Shown in pieces: positions 35,203 to 45,169 of a DNA stretch of 64,000 bases. Under the pieces are notes generated by a model. That model saw nothing but the letters and a program-made list of their open reading frames with translations. It was not told where the DNA came from and searched no databases. Origin of the DNA: Sva-07 sp963741755 (GTDB lineage: Bacteria; Actinomycetota; Acidimicrobiia; Acidimicrobiales; Ilumatobacteraceae); NCBI GenBank assembly GCA_963741755.1, contig CAVUJG010000008.1, forward strand, positions 1 through 64,000, given 5' to 3'. A program made the translations under genes and the position numbers. The first letter of the stretch is position 1; every line of letters starts with the position of its first letter.

Positions 35203-36107
35203 CAGAGTTCTCTCAAGAGTGCGATTCGCTCGTCGAGCGGGGGGTGGGTGTCGAACATTCGGTGGATGCCGCCCAGCTTGCCGTCGTCACCGACGCCGCT
35301 CATGGGCTGCTCGATCCACAAGTGTGCCGTAGCGGTGGACGCCGAATGCGTCACCGTGGTGTCGTCCTTCAACTTCTCGAGCGCCGAGATCAGGCCCGGC
35401 GGGTATCGGGTGAGTTGGCAGGCGCTCACATCGGCCAGGGTCTCTCGACGTCGAGAGATCGTGGCCTGCATGATCTTGGCGATGATCGGGGCAACGACCA
35501 GCAGCACGATGCCGGCATAGGCCAGCGGATTGTTGCCGTTGCTCTGGTCGCCGCGGCGCGCCACTCGACCACCGTTCCACCACATCGTGCGGATCGCCAG
35601 GTCGGCCATCAGGGCAACGGCGCCGACCATCACGACCGCGAGCGTCGACACCAGGATGTCGTAGTTGCGGATGTGGCTCAGCTCGTGCGCCACCACCCCC
35701 TCGAGTTCCACGCGGTTCATCTTCTCGAGCAGTCCCGTCGTGACGGCGATCGCGGCGTGGTTCGGGTTGCGGCCGGTGGCGAACGCGTTCGGCGCAGGGT
35801 CGTCGATCACGTAGACGCCCGGTTTGGGCAGTCCGCCGGCGATACAGAGCCCCTCGACCAGGTTGTGTAAGCGCTGGTACTCCTCGGGCGGCGCGGGACG
35901 CGCCCGGCTGACGGCGAGGGCGATCCGATCGGCCCGCCAGTACGACGTGAACGCGACCACGCCGCTGAACACGAGGGCCACGATCGTGAACACCACGGCG
36001 TTGCCGACGATGGCCCCGATCGCCGCACCGACGAGGACGACGAACCCCACGAAGCCGGCCACGAGCAGCACGCTGCGCCGCTTGTTCGATCTGATCAGTT
36101 CGAACAT
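35202..36107 (-). CDS. htpX: M48-family membrane protease HtpX
   Basis: A 301-residue zinc metalloprotease with two N-terminal membrane helices (about 13-32 and 36-55), the DDPAPNAFATGRNPNHAA segment near 102-118, active-site HELSH at 141-145, two more helices, and the downstream Glu ligand in RRRETLADVSACQL. It degrades misfolded membrane proteins. Located after LemA (10-base gap), a very common pairing. Confidence 0.93.
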   Translation of the reverse strand: MFELIRSNKRRSVLLVAGFVGFVVLVGAAIGAIVGNAVVFTIVALVFSGVVAFTSYWRADRIALAVSRARPAPPEEYQRLHNLVEGLCIAGGLPKPGVYVIDDPAPNAFATGRNPNHAAIAVTTGLLEKMNRVELEGVVAHELSHIRNYDILVSTLAVVMVGAVALMADLAIRTMWWNGGRVARRGDQSNGNNPLAYAGIVLLVVAPIIAKIMQATISRRRETLADVSACQLTRYPPGLISALEKLKDDTTVTHSASTATAHLWIEQPMSGVGDDGKLGGIHRMFDTHPPLDERIALLREL

Positions 36108-36117
36108 CTCAGCGACT

Positions 36118-36672
36118 TCAGAACTGGACCGTCGGAGCGATTCGGGCCTGGTCGTCGGCCTCGAAGTACTCCTTTGCTTCGAAGTTGAACATCTTCGCGA
36201 TGATCACCGTGGGGAACGACTCGAGCTTGTTGTCGTACGTCAACACACTGTCGTTGTAGAACTGGCGAGCGTAGGCAACCCGGCCCTCGGTGGCGGTCAG
36301 TTCTTCCTGCAACGCCAGGAAGTTCTGGTTCGCCTTCAGGTCCGGATACGCCTCGCTGAGCGCAAACAGCTGCCGCAACGCACCCGAGAGCATGTCGTTG
36401 GCCTCGGCCTGAGCGGCTGGCGTGTCCGGTGCAGCGATCGCCGAGTTGCGCGCAGCCACGACCGCTTCGAGGGTCTCGCGTTCGTGGGCCGCGTATCCCT
36501 TGACGGTTTCGACGAGATTCGGGATGAGGTCGATCCGACGCTTCAGCTGGACGTCGATCTGGGACCAGGCGTTCTCGACCTGGTTGCGCGATCGAACCAG
36601 GCCGTTGTACGAGATGATCAAGAACGCCACCAGGATCACCACGACGATGATCACGATGATGAGGGGAAGCAT
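36118..36672 (-). CDS. lemA: LemA family protein
   Basis: A 184-residue LemA protein: N-terminal membrane helix (3-20), then a long helical coiled domain with NGLVRSRNQVENAWSQIDVQ, RRIDLIPNLVETVKGY and AYPDLKANQNF, all family hallmarks. The soluble part is expected outside the membrane. Function is unknown but it usually travels with HtpX or TPM-domain proteins. Confidence 0.93.
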   Translation of the reverse strand: MLPLIIVIIVVVILVAFLIISYNGLVRSRNQVENAWSQIDVQLKRRIDLIPNLVETVKGYAAHERETLEAVVAARNSAIAAPDTPAAQAEANDMLSGALRQLFALSEAYPDLKANQNFLALQEELTATEGRVAYARQFYNDSVLTYDNKLESFPTVIIAKMFNFEAKEYFEADDQARIAPTVQF

Positions 36673-36700
36673 TCAGACGAGTCTACGGCGGCGCCCGCAG

Positions 36701-37798
36701 TCAACGGGAGGATGGGAGCAGCGACTGGTAGATCTCCACGTACCGGTCGGTCAGCGAGGTCATCGCAAACCCTTCCGCTCGTACATCACCGGTTTCGCGC
36801 AGGCGCTGTGCGAGCGCTACGTCCGTGGTCACCTGACGCAATGCATCGCTGAGCGCGCCGACGTCGCCGGGCTCGACGAGGAGTGCGTCGACGTCGTGTG
36901 TTGCCACGTTGCGGTAGCCGTCGAGCGAGCTCGCCACGACGGTCGTGCCTGCGGCCATCGCCTCGATCAGCACGACACCGAACGATTCGCCGCGCAACGA
37001 CGGCGCACAGAACACGTCGGCGGCGCGGAGCCGGGCGAACTTCTCGTCGTCGGTGACCCGTCCAAGCCAGTGGAATCGATCGTCGCCGGCCGTGGCTGCG
37101 GTCAGTTCGACCGTGTCGGGGCCGTCGCTGCCGATCCAGACGTCGACGTCGAGGGCGCTGCTCACGACGGCGTCCACCAGCACCCGCAACCCCTTGCGCT
37201 CCTCGTGTCGACCGCAGAAGAACACCGTCGGTCGCCCAGCAGCACGACCCGACTCGCTGGGCCACGGCGCAATCGAACGGATCGCGTCGAGTTCCACGCC
37301 GTTGAACAACACCTCGTAGTCGCCGCCGAGGTGGCTGCGTACCAGTTCGAGGGCGTCTTTCGAGACGACCACCTTGTGGTCGATCCTTCTGATGAGTCGG
37401 GTGAGCGCCGGCTTCAGGATCCGATAGCTGGCCGAGGTGCCGGCAGCATGGAACGTCCCGACGGTCGGCGCCGCATGAACCATGAGCGCAGTTGAGGTCG
37501 GACCAGGCGCGAGCGGCTCGTGGAGGTGGATCACGTCGAACTGCTCGTCGGCGAGCACACGCAACGTCCGGAGCGCAGCCGAAGGATCGGGGGCGATCGG
37601 GGCGATCGAGCCGTTGGCCGACAACGGCAAGGAGTCGCCGAGTGGAGCGACGAACGACTCGGGAGGCGGCCCGTCGCATGGTCCGAGTACCCGTGCCTCG
37701 TGACCCCGCCGCCGGAGTTCGCGCGCGAGACCGAGCACCTGGGCCTGCACCCCTCCTGGCACCGTGAGACTGTACGGACAGACGATGCCGATCCTCAT
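36701..37798 (-). CDS. PimA-like GT4 mannosyltransferase
   Basis: A 365-residue GT-B glycosyltransferase. The N-terminus MRIGIVCPYSLTVPGGVQAQ matches PimA; later come VIHLHEPLAPGP near 90-101, GRHEERKGLRVLVDA near 194-208 and the sugar-nucleotide motif GESFGVVLIEAMAAGTTV. PimA adds the first mannose to phosphatidylinositol on the inner leaflet. In Mycobacterium pgsA, patA and pimA are adjacent; here pimA is about 6.4 kb from patA. The ATG at 37798 overlaps the GGDEF/EAL stop by 4 bases (ATGA). Confidence 0.85.
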   Translation of the reverse strand: MRIGIVCPYSLTVPGGVQAQVLGLARELRRRGHEARVLGPCDGPPPESFVAPLGDSLPLSANGSIAPIAPDPSAALRTLRVLADEQFDVIHLHEPLAPGPTSTALMVHAAPTVGTFHAAGTSASYRILKPALTRLIRRIDHKVVVSKDALELVRSHLGGDYEVLFNGVELDAIRSIAPWPSESGRAAGRPTVFFCGRHEERKGLRVLVDAVVSSALDVDVWIGSDGPDTVELTAATAGDDRFHWLGRVTDDEKFARLRAADVFCAPSLRGESFGVVLIEAMAAGTTVVASSLDGYRNVATHDVDALLVEPGDVGALSDALRQVTTDVALAQRLRETGDVRAEGFAMTSLTDRYVEIYQSLLPSSR

Positions 37799-40433
37799 GG
37801 TGTCATCGCGTCGCAGGTCAACCCGAGGCGACGCTGGAGTTCCGCGGCTTCGAGCGGGCCCGACAGCAGAAACCCCTGCCCGATGTCGCATCCGAGCGCC
37901 TGCAACATGCGCAGCTGGCCGGGACGTTCGATGCCTTCGGCGATCGAGATCACCTCGAGGCCGGCGGTGAGTTGCAGGATCATCTTGGCCAACGACATGC
38001 TGCACGTCTGCTCGTCGAGTTCGTCGATGAACTGACGGTCGATCTTGACGATGTCGACGGGAAACCGCTGCAGATACGACAGCGAGCAGTAGCCGGTTCC
38101 GAAGTCATCGATTGCAATGAGTACACCAAGATCGCGTAGCTGGGCAAGGTTGTCCGACGCCGATTCGATCTCCTCGACGAGCATCGTCTCGGTGATCTCC
38201 AACACGACGAGGCTCGGATCGAGTTGGTGGACCTCGAGCGAACAGCGCACCTGCTCGACGAATTCAGGTGAGCGGACCTGGAACCCTGACACGTTGATGC
38301 TCACCCGCTGCGGCCCGTTCGACTGCCACTGCGATGCCGCCTTGATGCTCTCGTCGACCACCCATCTCCCGATGGGCACGATGAGTCCAGCGCGTTCGGC
38401 GATGGGAATGAACTCCGAGGGGGCGATCGGCCCGCGAGTGGGATGCTCCCAGCGCAGCAGTGATTCTGCGCCCACGACGCGGTGCGTTCGGAGATCGACC
38501 ATCGGCTGGAACACGAGCCGCAACTCGTCGCGTTCGATCGCCGATCCGAGGTCACTGCGGAACTCGAGGTGGCGAGTCGCCGCCAGCCGCATGGCCGGGT
38601 CGAAGATCTTGATTTGGCTCTTGCCTGCTCGCTTGGCCTCGTACATGGCAATGTCGGCGTCGCGCAGCAATCCGGCGGTCGTCATCCCGGGTGTCGACAC
38701 GGCCACGCCGACACTGGCGAGCACCGACAGGTCGTAGCCGGCGAGTGCCACCGGCTGCCGCAACGCTTCGAGCAGACCCTCCGCTACGTCCAACGCTCGG
38801 TCGATACCGCCACGATCTTCGAGCAGCAGCGCGAACTCGTCACCGCCGAGGCGGGCCGGGGTGTCGCCGGTACCGGCCACCTGACGGATGCGGTCCGCAA
38901 TGGAACGGAGCATCTGGTCGCCGACATCGTGACCGAGCGCATCGTTCACCGACTTGAAGTCGTCCAGGTCGACGAAGAGCACCACGATGGGATCGTCTTC
39001 GGGGCGGGTGACGCGGAGCGCATGATCCATCCGGTCCAGGAAGAGCGCACGGTTCGCGAGGCCGGTCAGTTCGTCATGGAAGGCGCGGTGGCTGAGCTGG
39101 CGCTCGAGATCACGCTGCTCGGTGATGTCACGGAAGGTGGCCACCAGGCCGTCAACAGCGTCGCCGCCCAGCAGGTTGGCGATCGTGGCCTCCACCCGCC
39201 GGCGTTGGCCGTCGACGCGGACGAGGCTGGCCTCGAACTTGACCATTTCGCCATACGGGAGCGTGGCCGCCTTGCGAAGTTCGGCCGCCGCGGCGCCACG
39301 GTCGTCGCTCGCCACGAGATCGACGAGGGACCTGCCGGTCCAGTCGCTCGGTCGGTGCCCGAGCGTGCTCGCAAGACCGGGGCTCGCGTAGTTCATCACG
39401 CCGTTTGCGTCGACGAGCAGCACGACGTCGCTGGAGTGTTCGACCATGGCCGCCAGCCGATCCTGGCCCTTGCGTTCGGTCAGCGCCCGCACGGTCGCCA
39501 CGAGACGCCACATACGGGTCAAGGCCAGGATCACGACCACCACGGCGCACACCGCCGCGATCGTCCGCGTCGCCCTCGGTGGCGTGGCCCGTCACGCTGA
39601 GGGTCAGCAGTATCGTCAACGGCGTCAACGCGGCAACACTGAGCCACACCACCCGTCCGAACCCGAGGATCGGCACCGTCTCCTGCGGACGATTCCGATG
39701 CGTCATGGTCGGATCGAGCGCTGCAGCGCCGATGATCATCGGCGGCGCGATCGCCAGCGCAGCGATGAACCCTCCTGCTCCGAGCGACCCACGCAACTCG
39801 GCGATGCCCCGAGCCACATCGGAGACGAGCAGCCACGCCACGCCGATCGCCAGCAACGTCGTTGCCGGGACGCGGAATCGGTTCTGGGTTGCGGTGCGGA
39901 ACGCGATGGCGAGAGCGAGCGCATCGATCAAGGGAACAAGGACCGCCCACACTCGGTCGCCGAATGCCAGGCCACGATCGGCCAGATACGGCTCCACGAC
40001 CGCGAGCCACACGCCGAGCCCGACGGCGATGCCCACGATCGCCGTTTCGATCGGTCCCAACGAGTCTTCGTCAGGCGACGAATCCTGCCCGAGCATCGCA
40101 AGGGCGACCATGAGGATGATCGCCGAGACGAGATGGAATGCGTCGCCCGCCGACGGGAACGTGTCGGACCCGCCGAAGTACAGACGCGCCCACAGCAACT
40201 GCGAGATGACGAGCAACCCGAGCGACGTCGCAACGAGCACCCACGCCAGACACGCGACGCGGCTGATGTGCGGCGATGCCGAACCAGACGGCGCCCACGC
40301 CGATCAGCGGCGCAACCACTCGGATGGCCTCGGCAACGGCGTTCGCCGGCAGCACGAAGTAGACCGCGGTGAGCGCGGCTGCGACAGCGACGAGGATGCG
40401 AGCGCGCATCGCCATCGGGTATGTGTCCGCCAT
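37795..40433 (-). CDS. Membrane GGDEF-EAL c-di-GMP protein with PAS domain (frame interrupted twice)
   Basis: A corrected product of about 878 residues. Residues 1-300 or so hold eight or more hydrophobic helices (MASE-like sensor); then a PAS domain (AAMVEHSSDVVLLVDANGV), GGDEF (RLGGDEFALLLED) and EAL (GAESLLRWEHP, LEITETMLV, DDFGTGYCSL, KIDRQFID, AEGIE). The EAL tripeptide is ESL with the catalytic Glu kept, and the other metal ligands are present. The GGDEF domain lacks Arg of the RxxD inhibitory site. Two single-base insertions split it: an extra base at 40250 (restoring RRVLAWVLVATS) and an extra G near 39575 (restoring ATEATRTIAAV). It is co-directional with the cyclase gene upstream and coupled to pimA. 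Confidence 0.85.
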
Positions 40434-40460
40434 TTCGATGCTCTGTCTTCGGCAGAACGC

Positions 40461-43245
40461 TCAGGTGACTTGATCGTCGTGCGTGCGATCGCCGGCGATG
40501 TACTCCGTCAACGAGGCACGTCCGATGTCGACCGCCTCAGCTCGACTCCGACGCTCGCCGGTTCGAATGTGGCGGGCCAGCTCCTCGGCCTCGAGCTCGG
40601 CACTCGAGACGACGCCGTACGGCGTCGAGCTCCTCCATCACGAACGCAGGCTGCTCGACGTCGGAGCGGTCGTAACCCGCAGTGACAGCGCCGACGAGCA
40701 CCGCGGCGGTCGCACGGTCGGGTAGGACCGACGCGGCGAACTGCAACGTCCACAAGTCGGCGTCGTCGGACCAGTGGATGCCGGTCTCGGTCAGCGCCGA
40801 AAGCAGGTGACGCGCAGCAGCGTGCGGATCTCCGAGGTCGCGTTCGGCAACTCCGAGGAAGACGGTGCAATCGACGATGCCGGGAGCGATGGTCAGCTCG
40901 TCGAAGCGCTCGCGGGCTTCGATCAGATGGTTTCTGGCGGCGTCCGCCTGGCTCAGCGCCAGCAAGCTGCGACCAAGTCCGGACATCGCCACCGCAATCG
41001 AGTATGCGTGGTCGGAGCGCCGCGCCTCCTCGAGGGACTCGGAGAAGTCGCGTGCCGCCTGGTCGTACCGACCTTGGTTGAAGCGCCCTGACGCCAGCGT
41101 CGCCAACGACAGGCTGATTCCGTAACTTCCGGCGTGGCGCAGCTCGACGATCGCTTCGGCGAGGGCGCGCTCAGCGTCGTCGGGCCGGCCGAGTTCGAAG
41201 TACCAGTCGCCCAAGTTGTTGAGGGCAGCGCCAAGTCGATCACGTTCGCTCGAACCCTCGGCGGATCTCCACCTGCCGCTCCAGCGCCTCGACCGCACGG
41301 TCGACATGGCCCATGACGCCGAGCAGGCTTCCATAGCTGTGCAATGCATCTGCCAGCACTTGGTCCGCCAGATCGGGGTCGAGGGCGAAGAGGTCGTCGC
41401 ACCACTGCAACCCCTCGCGGTGCTGACCGGCTGCATACCACAGGTAGCCGAGACCCCCGACCAGACGGCCCGCTGCGGTGAGGTGCCCGTGGTCGAGTGT
41501 GTAGCTCAGCGAAGCTCTGAACTCGGCCTCGTCCTGGTCGAGCCGAAGCAACGCACCGCCGAGGTCGCCGGCGCGTTGTTGAGCCTGCAACTCGCCTGCG
41601 AGGTCAGCACACCATTCCGCATGTCGCTGCTGGAGCAGATCCCGCTCGCCCGCCTCGTCGAGTTCTTGCCGGGCGTAGGCCCGGATCGTTTCCAGCAGCG
41701 TGTATCGGGTCGTGCCGTCGCTGGCGGAACTGGTCGCAACCATCGACTTGTCGACCAGAGCCAGCAGCAGGTCGGTCACGTCGAACTCGTCGATCCCCGC
41801 TCCGCTGCATACCCGCTCGACCGAGCTCAATGCGAAGTCGGCGGCGAAGGTGCCGAGACGACGAAAGAGCAACTGCTCGTCAGCCCCCAACAGGTCGTGG
41901 CTCCACTCGATCGTGCTCAGCAGCGTCCGCTGACGACCTTCGGCATTTCGGTCCGAGGCGGTGAGCAGGCGAAACCGTTCACCGAGCCGATCGAGAATCT
42001 GGGTGGGTGAGAGCGAACGGGTACGCGCCGCCGCGAGCTCCAGTGCGAGCGGAATGCCGTCGAGTTGCCGGCAGATGCTCACCACCGCGCTCACGTTGTC
42101 GGTGGTCACCGCGAAGTCGGACGACGCCAACTGGGAACGCTCGACGAACAAGCGGACCGAATCGTGCCGCATCGCCTCGTCGACCGTGGCGTCCTTGTCG
42201 GGCAACGACAACGACGGCACCCGGTAGAGCGCCTCGCCGGCAACACCGAGCCGTTCCCTGACTCGTCGCCAGAACGCGAAGGTTCGGGCACGCCGTCAGC
42301 AAGTCCCGACAGAGTCCGGCCGTTGGGCTGATGATCTGTTCACAGTTGTCGAGGACGAGCAGAACCCGTTTGGCGCCGATGTACTCGGCCATCGACCGAA
42401 CCAGCGGCGTGCCGGCGACGCGAGTGACAGCGAAGCGCTGTGCGAGCTCGTCGACCAGCACGTCAGCATCGCGAACGGCACCGAGTTCGGCCACTCGCAG
42501 ACCATCGGGAAACTCACCGAGAAGCTCTTCGGCGACCCGCATCGCCAACCTCGTCTTGCCTGCTCCCCCGGCTCCGGACAACGTGACCAGGCGGTGCTCG
42601 TGGAGCAGATCCAAGACCTCGCGCAATTCGTTGGTCCGACCGATGAAACTCGTCAGCTGCGTCGGCAGGTGATCGTCGGGGCCTTCCACGGTGCGCAGAC
42701 CGTGGGAACTCTCGGATGAGCGCTGGGTGACAGACCTGGTGGATTCGTTCCGGTTCAGTCAGCCCGCGGAGGCGGTGAGTGCCCAGGTCGACGAGTTCGA
42801 CCTCCGATGGACGCCATCCCGCCAACAGATCGACCGTGGCCTGCGAGAGCACGAGCTGGCCGCCGTGGGCCGCCGCCGCCAGCCGAGCACCGCGATTGAC
42901 GGCGGCGCCGAAGTAGTCATCGTTGCGAACCGTCGCCGAACCGGAGTGCAGGCCGATACGCACCTTGAGAGTGAGGCCGGCAGCGGGTTCCACGAGCGCG
43001 AGTTGGATGTCGAGCGCTGCGTGGACAGCCTCGGCAGCTGCCTGGAAAGCCGCCGCGAAGCTGTCACCAGCGGTGCTGAAGACGTAGCCGTGGTGCCGAT
43101 CGACGATCGAGCGGATTCGCCGATCGTGTTCGGCCAGCGATTCGGTCATCGCTTCGGGGACCTGATCCCAGAGCGCGGTCGATCCTTCGATGTCGGTGAA
43201 CAGGAAGGTGACATCGCCCGTCGGCGGGATCGGTGGTGAGTTCAT
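40461..43245 (-). CDS. Class III nucleotide cyclase-ATPase-TPR protein (frame interrupted four times)
   Basis: The product starts MNSPPIPPTGDVTFLFTDIEGST (a class III cyclase; metal Asp in FTDIEGS, and FSTAGDSF where most cyclases have Lys in the motif). An AAA/NB-ARC-like ATPase follows (LTSFIGRTNELREV, Walker A GAGGAGKTRLA, Walker B VLLVLDNCEQ, IPLALELAAARTRSL), then TPR-like repeats (ALNNLGDWYFELGRPDDAERAL). I see no LuxR HTH at the end. Extra bases at 42699, near 42268 (TSRERLGVAGEALYRVP on repair), near 41264 (EIREGSSERDR) and at 40602 (LEAELEAEELA) break it. Corrected length about 925 residues. This is the family of mycobacterial Rv0386-type proteins. The exact start (43245, 43260 or 43272) is uncertain. 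Confidence 0.75.
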
Positions 43246-43586
43246 CGCACTGGCCACCATCTTGCCATGCACGTGCCACTTCGTGCGGAGGGCCGTCTGA
43301 GGCCGGCTGGGGGTTTGCCCGTAACCGGGGTCGCTCGGCCGGTTCGGCTGGCAATGACACGGGCATTGCGCTGACCTGGGGTTTTCTGCGTCCGCTCAGC
43401 GTGCAGGCTGTTTGAGAGTCTCAGCGCTGTCTCACTGTTTCGCTGCGATTCCCAACGGGCGCATTGCGATGACCGGCGCGACCGAGTGGCGCGCCCATCC
43501 ATATGTTACATTCTCGTGTCGAAACCGCCGGGGTGGCGACGGCTCACAACCATCAACCAGATTGCGGGCGCGATCGGAACCCTCAC
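43246..43586 (+). other. Intergenic region with patA-end copy and CAP gene promoter
   Basis: It separates the cyclase (minus) from the CAP gene (plus). It contains the 47-base copy of the patA 3' end (43305-43351) and an AT-richer stretch near 43500 (catatgttacattctcgtg) that may hold the CAP promoter. Confidence 0.45.
43305..43351 (-). repeat. Partial duplicate of the patA 3' end
   Basis: This 47-base stretch matches 44233-44279 at 41 of 47 positions in the same orientation. On the minus strand it reads QPNRPSDPGYGQTPS against QPNWPSDPGYGEHPS at the C-terminus of PatA. The two copies bracket the CAP gene as direct repeats. Confidence 0.75.
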
Positions 43587-44108
43587 ATGAAATCATTGCT
43601 CTCTCGGCGCGCGACGCGACGCCTCGACCTCCGACTCCGTACCTACGGTGTCACCGCCGCACTCGGCCTGTTCACGATGGGAGGCGTGCTCCCCCAGTGC
43701 GCTCCGGCTCCCGCGGTAGTCGTGGTGTCCAACGTCCAGGATTCGGTGGTCAACACCGTCAATCAGCAACGCGAGCTCGCCGGCCTCGGTGCGCTGTCCG
43801 TCGACGGTCGGTTGACCGCTGCAGCACAAGGCCATTCGGACCACATGGCCCGCGAGCAGATCATGACCCACAGGGGTGCCGGACAGACCAATGCCGGCCA
43901 ACGAATCAACGGCGCTGGTTATCGGTGGACCACCTGGGGCGAGAACGTGGCAGCCGGGCAAGCGACGGCCGCCGACGTGATGTCCGCCTGGCTCAACAGC
44001 CCGGGCCACAGGGCCAACATCCTGAACGGTGGATTCGCCCAGATCGGTGTCGCCGCGACCATAGGGGCAAATGGCGTCACGTACTGGACGATGGTGGCCG
44101 GCGGCTGA
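43587..44108 (+). CDS. Secreted CAP-domain (SCP/PR-1) protein
   Basis: A 173-residue protein with a basic N-terminus and hydrophobic stretch (about 23-38, VTAALGLFTMGGVLP) followed by a single Cys (LPQCAPAP) that might be a lipid site. The rest is one CAP domain: VNQQRELAGLGALSVD, the cavity His in AAQGHSDHMA, TWGENVAAGQ, the second His in NSPGHRANILNG, and a GVAATIG strand. CAP proteins are exported and often act on lipids, sterols or the wall. It runs against patA and is flanked by direct repeats of the patA 3' end, a sign of insertion. Confidence 0.85.
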   Translation: MKSLLSRRATRRLDLRLRTYGVTAALGLFTMGGVLPQCAPAPAVVVVSNVQDSVVNTVNQQRELAGLGALSVDGRLTAAAQGHSDHMAREQIMTHRGAGQTNAGQRINGAGYRWTTWGENVAAGQATAADVMSAWLNSPGHRANILNGGFAQIGVAATIGANGVTYWTMVAGG

Positions 44109-44232
44109 CACACGCACTAAGGCGCGGCCTCGCCTTCAACGGCGGCCATCGCGGCCGTGCGGACGACCACACGCACTGTTGTGTCCTCAGCGTGTCCTGG
44201 AGGCTGCGGTAGGCGAGTGAATCAGCCCGTCT
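44109..44232 (+). other. Convergent gap between the CAP gene and patA
   Basis: A 113-base gap in which ACACGCACT occurs twice (44107 and 44168 areas). A weak 5-bp GC hairpin (CGGCC-ATCGC-GGCCG) is present near 44142. No clear bidirectional terminator. Confidence 0.4.
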
Positions 44233-45166
44233 GGCTGGGGTGTTCCCCGTATCCCGGGTCGCTCGGCCAGTTCGGCTGGAACATGTGCCATTGCGACGGT
44301 GCTCGCCGGATCAGTGTCTCGAGGTCGCTGGCGAGGTCCTGGGTGATGCGTGCGACGTCGTCGCGCAGGCGCTTGTCGACTCGTTCGACCGTCAACGGTG
44401 GCCGCACCCATGCGTGGTGCCCATCGACGCGGCCTGTGAAGTACACCGCAGTGGGCAAGATCGGTGCCCCGGTCCGGAGTGCGAGCGTCGCCGGGCCTGC
44501 CGGCATCGTGGTGTGCTCGCCGAAGAATTCGACCTCGGGGCCGCCGCCTTGGAGATCACGGTCGGCGAGCAGGCACACGACGTGGTTGTCGTTGAGCGCC
44601 CGCATCACCGTGGTCCCGGCGCCGGCACCCAGCGGGACCACGTTCATCCCGAGCGCGGAGCGGAGATCGACGAACCACTCGAACAGTTCGGGTGGCTCGA
44701 TCTTCTCGACGACCACGGTGATCTGATGACCCTGCTCGGCGATCCATCGCCCTGCCCATTCCCAGCCTCCGAGATGCGGCAGCACGAGGATCACACCATT
44801 GCCGCCCGCGAGCCCGTTGACGATGTTCTCGTAGCCGTCGACGTCGAAACCCCGCTCGACCGTGGCGGCCGAGAGGTTCGGCAACCGGAAGCTCTCGAGC
44901 CAGTAGTGAGCGTACGAGTCGAACGCTTCCTGGACCGCCCGGCGCAGCCGCAGTCCGGTGAGCGTCGGATCCACCCGTTGGAGGTGTCGGCTGATCATCG
45001 CCCGACGCTCACGGCTGGCGAAGTTGGCACCGACGCCGAACGGCGTCGTCATGCCCGCCGCCACCCGGGCCGGCATCCATTGCGCCGCCGCAGCGCCGAA
45101 GCGATACGTGGACGTGGTGGCCAGGTCGGCGAACCGGCGTGGATCGGTGATGGGGCGCGGTGGCAC
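44222..45166 (-). CDS. PatA-like phosphatidylinositol mannoside acyltransferase
   Basis: A 314-residue LpxL/HtrB-family acyltransferase. The catalytic H-x4-E motif is HLGGWEW (His131, Glu136); later segments include LADRDLQGGGPEVEFFG and PAGPATLALRTGAPILP. The C-terminal WHMFQPNWPSDPG end is conserved in actinobacterial PatA. PatA palmitoylates the first mannose of PIM1/PIM2. GTG start at 45166; it follows pgsA by 3 bases. A partial copy of its 3' end lies at 43305-43351. Confidence 0.88.
   Translation of the reverse strand: MPPRPITDPRRFADLATTSTYRFGAAAAQWMPARVAAGMTTPFGVGANFASRERRAMISRHLQRVDPTLTGLRLRRAVQEAFDSYAHYWLESFRLPNLSAATVERGFDVDGYENIVNGLAGGNGVILVLPHLGGWEWAGRWIAEQGHQITVVVEKIEPPELFEWFVDLRSALGMNVVPLGAGAGTTVMRALNDNHVVCLLADRDLQGGGPEVEFFGEHTTMPAGPATLALRTGAPILPTAVYFTGRVDGHHAWVRPPLTVERVDKRLRDDVARITQDLASDLETLIRRAPSQWHMFQPNWPSDPGYGEHPSQTG
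44233..44279 (-). repeat. Direct-repeat copy within the patA 3' end
   Basis: The patA copy of the 47-base direct repeat described at 43305-43351 (41 of 47 identical). This copy is in the intact gene; the other is a remnant. Confidence 0.75.
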
Positions 45167-45169
45167 GAC

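Noticed and set aside
23560..43245. Programmed +1 frameshifting in many genes
   Set aside because: No shared slippery motif or stop context is seen at the breakpoints, and the extra base differs (C, G, T, A) from case to case; sequencing insertions explain it better.
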